This document shows, in pieces, positions 59,186-64,000 of a stretch of DNA of 64,000 bases. The stretch spans positions 44,148,924 to 44,212,923 of the forward strand of contig JAFMSR010000014.1 of assembly GCA_022818135.1 (NCBI GenBank), written 5' to 3'. Both the position numbers and the translations under genes were made by a program. The stretch's first letter is position 1; every line of letters starts with the position of its first letter. The stretch comes from Saxidomus purpurata (taxonomy: Eukaryota; Mollusca; Bivalvia; Venerida; Veneridae). The notes under the pieces were generated by a model that saw only the letters and a program-made list of their open reading frames with translations, had not been told where the DNA came from and did not search any database.

Positions 59186-61264
59186 TACCGTGATCACTTT
59201 AAATTTTCTCGATTAACATTATGAATTTACTGATATGACATTGATAGAACTGTTTTCTGTTTACTCTATAAAGATATTGACGTATCTTTTTCTTTCATTT
59301 CTTCATGAACAAGTACATATAACATAAGAAAGTGATTCTTATTAGTTGCAAAAATCATTGAAAAATTACTGCGATATGTTTTATCATATCAGCACGTTAT
59401 GTATGCTTTTGTATAAATAATGGTCAATTGCGCCGGTTAGATCTTTTTCTGGTAATACAAGTCATATCCTAAATTATTACTTCCGAAATGATCACGGGAC
59501 TTTCAAAGTGTTTTCTTGAAATTAAACAAATAATTTGGCTTGTCAAAATACGGCATTGTCTTCGTGAATAATTTGGCTTTGAAAGAAGTAGCTTTTTATA
59601 AAGATCTAGAATTGACAGAATATACTGCAATATTAGATAGATTTTGTTTTGAGGAACTACGTCTATTAATTGTGCTGAACTGACGCTAACATCATTAAAT
59701 CATCAGCAGATTTACCTTTACCAATGTTAAAACTGAATTATGAATATAAAGAAAACAGAATTCTTTTGTCAACGACAGTAAAAGAAATAGTTCTTGCAGT
59801 CATTCGGTTCCTAATGACAATAACCACACGCGTAGCGTTATTGTAATACGCAGCTTACGTCACGAGTTTATTTGTTTACAACAATAGCTACCTACGTGAC
59901 TGATAGATCAAGCACATTGCATAAATATAGAAACCTATTTCACATATTTATTTTCAAATACTTTGTCAGGTTTCCCCTATTTTTGTTATGATAAAAGACA
60001 AAAAACGCAGCCTCATAGCCGAAGAAGCCGCACAAGCTTTTCCTGAGGAAAAATAGGTCGTTTTATTCTTTTTAGTGTTAGTGTATATTTAGCATGTTCA
60101 TAAATAATAAAGGTTACTGATGGTAAAAGCCTAAGATGACTCAAACCGTCGGAAGAGATTTACTTGCGACTGTGTTTGCTGAAACCTAAAGTTTAGACAA
60201 TGGGTTACCACAGATGCTTGGGTATGGACTCGTCACCCAATCTATACTTGTCCCATGTTGTACGGAACGTATATATATATACAAGATTTGAAACAACTGA
60301 AAACTCCAATCGCATATTTAAGACATGTGTGTACGTAAGGAATAACTAACCGGTATTTCCAATGCAAAACGATTTTCTGAATAAAATCCCACTCCAAACT
60401 ACATCGAATACGGTTGAATTAAGAGAGTTTCGAGGAAAAACACTTCTGTCACTTCTGCACAAATCACATTTCGTTTATACATGAAGTTATAAAAATAGGT
60501 TTCCAGCATCGCATCATATCGAGTTATTTCAAATCTTGTATTTATATATTTTGTTACCATAAACATGTGATCAGTAGAATAAAAGATTGCATCTGTAATT
60601 GGTTAGCTTACACTTTGATTTGATTTGATTTGATTTGAAAGAGATTTTATCAAGGTCCGTCCAAAAGCTAAATTTTTAGCTTATTTTTAGCTTTTTTAGT
60701 TTTGGATGAGACCCCGGCATGTCTCCCTTCATGCCTAGAAAAGTAGAATTTTGAAGCCGAAAAGAGGAGAGATTTACCTGATTGCAATTTCCAGTCAGTT
60801 TTAGCCAAAGATTGAATTTGATTGGTTGCCAAAAAGTAGGCCAACCGCGGTGACCAATTTGATCTGTGAGTGCGATTGACCTAGTTTGAATGTCTTGATC
60901 GTGGAAGCCTAACTTTTTTTTTGAATTTTGATAACAGGAAGTATGCATTTGAGTTTTGTAATGTAAAATCCCCTTTTTAATAAATTGTTGTCCTACTTTT
61001 ATTTGACTTATCATTATGTTAGTTAATTTTTTTATTTAAGTGGTCTAAAGGACAGAATAAAGTGTGCCGAAAGATATGTTACTTAAATTATAAAATAGAA
61101 TATATGTACCTTTTCATCTAATTTTAAATTTTGAAATTGTTAAAACCCTTTATTAGCCAAAAAGAAAAAAAGAGCTTTGAGAAATGATTCGCGTAGTCGA
61201 ATTGATATAGTATAAAGATTTATAAAGAAATATAATAATTTAGCCACTTTACTAAAAGAAAGAG
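59186..61264. other. Intergenic or intronic DNA, nothing recognised
   Basis: AT-rich. A (GATTT)n microsatellite lies at 60617-60640. The minus ORF at 60676-61014 has no recognised motif. Confidence 0.4.
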
Positions 61265-61267
61265 TAA

Positions 61268-61640
61268 TTTACGGATAGAGTTCCAAAAAATAGTGGCATA
61301 CTCCCCTTACTTATTGAAACAGGACGGTATATTGGTGAAGCACCCAGTGACAGACTTTGTAGATTCTGTGATAAAAATGCTATAGAAAATGAATTACACT
61401 CTCTGGTCGAGTGTCCGAAGTATAACGCTATTATAACTCAATCCTTTTGCAATATTCTAAGAGACGGTACATTTGATCAATATAACTCTGTGCAGAAAAT
61501 GAATATTATGCTCAATCACAATATTACAAAAACAGCTAAATTTTTGATATATATCATTATGATTGTGTGTGTATATATAACTGCGAAAATCACATGTCAC
61601 TATAATCAATAAATTTCTTATCTTATCTTATCTTACCATG
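61268..61640 (+). mobile_element. LINE 3' end: ORF2 C-terminus, stop and (TTATC)n tail
   Basis: From 61268 the frame reads RVPKNSGILPLLIETGRYIG, then LCRFCDKNAIENELHSLVEC PKYN, on to TAA at 61610-61612. The ETGRY...CxxC...ENExH...CPxY pattern is the zinc-knuckle-like C-terminus of non-LTR ORF2 proteins. After the stop comes AATAAATTTC and TTATC repeats (61617-61634), a typical 3' tail. 5' truncated. Confidence 0.85.
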
Positions 61641-62454
61641 GTGTATGGAGAATGAGGCAAATTTACTCGTTGCATATTTTGAAAAATACTAATTAAGTTT
61701 TAAATAATACAAAGCAATATGCAAATCCTGCCATTATTATGCTTAAACAATTCGGGGTATAATCAAATTTATTATATACCTTTTAATCTGAATTTTCTTT
61801 AGTATTTGTGCAGTAAAATACAACATCCCGTATCATTTGTTTTGTATCAAATGAAATTAGCCGTATGTGTAGGTTGTACTCATATGCATATTCATACAAT
61901 ATTCCTACGCTAAAAGTTGAAAACTAGATCCACATTGCTGTGGTAAAATAAGTTTTATTGTCGTCACATTCCTTTTTATGTCACATTTAAAGCCAATTGA
62001 ATATCAATATCTTTTCGCATTAAAAAACTAGATACTAGATGTTTTACATTTTGCATTTACTTTTAATTTAAAGTATAAATAGGCTATATAAAGAGGCCCC
62101 GCCTCTCGTGTGATCCGGAACTATACAACCAACTCGAAAGATACGATACGGCAGACCAACTGACTGCTATTATATTCCGAATGTGAATATATTCTAACTT
62201 TAATGGCACAGGCTTTCAAATCTCATCGTTTTTTGTGATAACACATCAGATAAGCCACAGCATATCTCGGTTCATAGACAATGACCAAGGGATCAGCATT
62301 TCAATAATGGCACGAAAAAAAAGAGAAGAAATTCAGACTAGAAAATGATAAAGTATATTAGTTGAAATTTAAATAATATGAAAAGAAACAAGACGAAAAT
62401 TATAGATAAAAGAGTCTCGTTTCAGACTAGGTGTTATAATTTTTTTATACTTAT
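61641..62454. other. AT-rich DNA, nothing recognised
   Basis: A TATAAAGAGGCCCCGCCTCT stretch at 62087-62107 looks like a possible TATA plus GC box, but no gene follows. Confidence 0.35.
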
Positions 62455-62655
62455 TTATTTATTCTCGATTGCAAAACAAGTTCTTACAACTGATATCATT
62501 CTCGAGTTTTACTCCAGATGGAATCAACCTCAAAGAGAAAGGCAACGTGGAATTATCTGTGTCTTGCTTTAGGACACTACCACTACTTTGGCACTGGTGG
62601 TGATCGAACCCGGGACCCTCCGACCTTAAGGCGAACGCGCTACCACTGTAAAAGG
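62455..62655 (-). mobile_element. tRNA-derived SINE, minus strand, best-preserved head
   Basis: On the minus strand: GTGGTAGCGCGTTCGCCTTA (A box), GGGTTCGATCACCACC (B box), body GTGTCCTAAAGCAAGACACA, end AATCGAGAATAAATAAAT. Confidence 0.85.
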
Positions 62656-62949
62656 TTGTTGAAATTTGAAGATTACTTGCATAAAGTCTTAACCGATACC
62701 ATCAATTCCATTTCTACTATTTTACTATTCCGTTTGAATAAAGTTGTAAATCTAATGTCATCACGGAAAAAGAGTGTGTTTACGGAAATGATGTAGATAT
62801 AAAGAAATGGTTACAGTCCAAAAACGTTTGATGTTTGTCATATTTTATAATAAAAATAAAAAACACTTAAAAATGTGTAGATCTATGGCATAATATATAT
62901 TACCGGTTTGCAAACAAAGATTGACTGTTTGATTGATAGTGTTAAAACG

Positions 62950-64000
62950 GGGTGCTAGCATATGAATTAAGGTTAACAAATCTACTTGAACTTTGGCATT
63001 TGCAAATCAGTGAAAATGTTATAAGTTTTGATTTTCTATCTTTTCCAGATTTAGATTTTTTTTAGGAGAAAAGTACTTTTGCCATAGCAATTCAAATTTT
63101 GCCATTGAAATACAGTATTTTTGCCATTGAAATGCAGTATTTTTGCCATTGAAATGCAGTATTTTTGCCATTGAAATGCAGTATTTTTGCCATGGCAATG
63201 TAGAATTTTGAAAAGGTCATATGGAATCTGTCATAGTATTGTTTTTATATAAAATTGAGAAAAACATTAAATGTTGATAGTATTGTTTATTGTGTTGGCA
63301 AAAACACTTTAGAAAAACAAAGACTTAGTTGGCAGAAAAAACAGGTGGCTTTTTTATGAAAGCTATTTATCTTTCAATCATTATTTTTTTTTAAACAATT
63401 TGCGCAAGGTATTGGTAAGCTAAAGGAAATTTAAAAAGGTTGATGCTTACACCAGACTTAACCGCTGTATGGGCAAAATATCTCTTTAAAGTTCGAAGTA
63501 CACACGCACCCAAGTAATGAAAATATCAGGTCTTAAAGTTTTTCATTATGTCAAGACCTGTTATTTACACGTAAATTAATCACTTTCTGCTTATTGCAGG
63601 CACAAGAATGAATGCAAAATATGAATTTACAGCTGTTCTTAGACAAGAATACAACATTGCGGTATTTGCGCATATAAGTTTTAATTTTCTATCTTTTCCA
63701 GATTTTTATTAAAAATCAGTCAAACCTACTTGAATTGCGGCGTTTGAAAAAATTGTTAAAATGTTATGTGTATTAATTTTCTGTCTTTTTCAGATATTGA
63801 TTAAATTAAGTAAAACCTTTCTTTTTTGTTGAGGAAAAACGTACTTATGCCATAGCAATTAGGTACTTTGTCATTAAAATGCAGTATGTTTGCCATGGCA
63901 ATGTAAAATTTTGCTATGGTTCTGCAGTTTTTGTCATGGAATTTTTTATTTATACCTTCGAAAAAATCCCATTAAATGCAGTATGTTTGCCATGGCAATG
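62950..64000 (+). repeat. Dispersed triplication at the right edge
   Basis: A segment with TACTTGAA(C/T)T(T/G)(T/C)GGC(A/G)TTTG, AAAATGTTAT, TTTTCTATCTTTTCCAGAT and GCCATAGCAATT occurs at about 62985-63100, 63665-63710 and 63725-63880. It continues past the window end. Confidence 0.6.
63060..63205 (+). repeat. Tandem repeat, five to six 22-bp units
   Basis: Unit TTTTTGCCATTGAAATGCAG plus TA. The same motif recurs sparsely at 63850-64000. Confidence 0.85.

Noticed and set aside
62087..62107. TATA box and GC box promoter
   Set aside because: Isolated motif with no exon or start codon context after it.

Overview
The window is animal nuclear DNA. It has long introns with GT/AG splice sites, low GC intergenic sequence and many tRNA-derived SINEs, MITEs and minisatellites. 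The repeat set includes a short element with a central GATCATGATC palindrome that ends in a GCAGATC/GATCTGC arm, pearl/Helentron-like elements ending in CTCTTGTT, and GGTCAAGGTCAC-rich cores. This set is what I associate with bivalve molluscs, probably venerid clams. That taxonomic call is inference.

Layout on the + strand: (1) 212-4226 holds the 3' half of a Golgi/lysosomal apyrase gene (ENTPD4/ENTPD7 type), five well supported exons plus an uncertain last exon. (2) 4.3-12.8 kb is intergenic, with minisatellites and MITEs. (3) 12831-42993 is a complete KCTD9 orthologue in 12 exons, whose joined reading frame I followed phase by phase to 401 codons plus a stop (ubiquitin-like N-terminus, BTB/T1 domain, pentapeptide repeats). 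(4) From 43 to 64 kb there is no recognised full gene. It holds nested transposons, a 2.2 kb minisatellite of 29-bp units, a CpG-containing promoter-like cluster at 54.74-54.88 kb with YY1, USF and E2F-type sites, one convincing but unidentified coding exon at 58445-58668, and a LINE 3' end at 61.3-61.6 kb.

The most interesting part is KCTD9 intron 4 (18 kb). It carries a direct tandem duplication (copy A about 16584-22463, copy B about 22464-33035). Each copy contains one long, intronless, antisense reading frame (553 and 551-565 codons). Both encode ankyrin-like repeats followed by a C-terminal SOCS box (a BC-box LxxxC motif and a Cul5-box-like [10 protein letters not shown]), so they look like ASB-type substrate receptors for a Cullin5 ubiquitin ligase. 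KCTD9 itself belongs to a family of Cullin3 adaptors, so a Cul3-type gene hosts two Cul5-type genes on the other strand. The two copies also provide filled/empty insertion-site pairs for three different transposons and one minisatellite expansion.

A second notable structure is a 12-copy, 32-bp minisatellite immediately upstream of the last KCTD9 exon. Nearly every unit repeats the exon's own 3' splice site and first codons.
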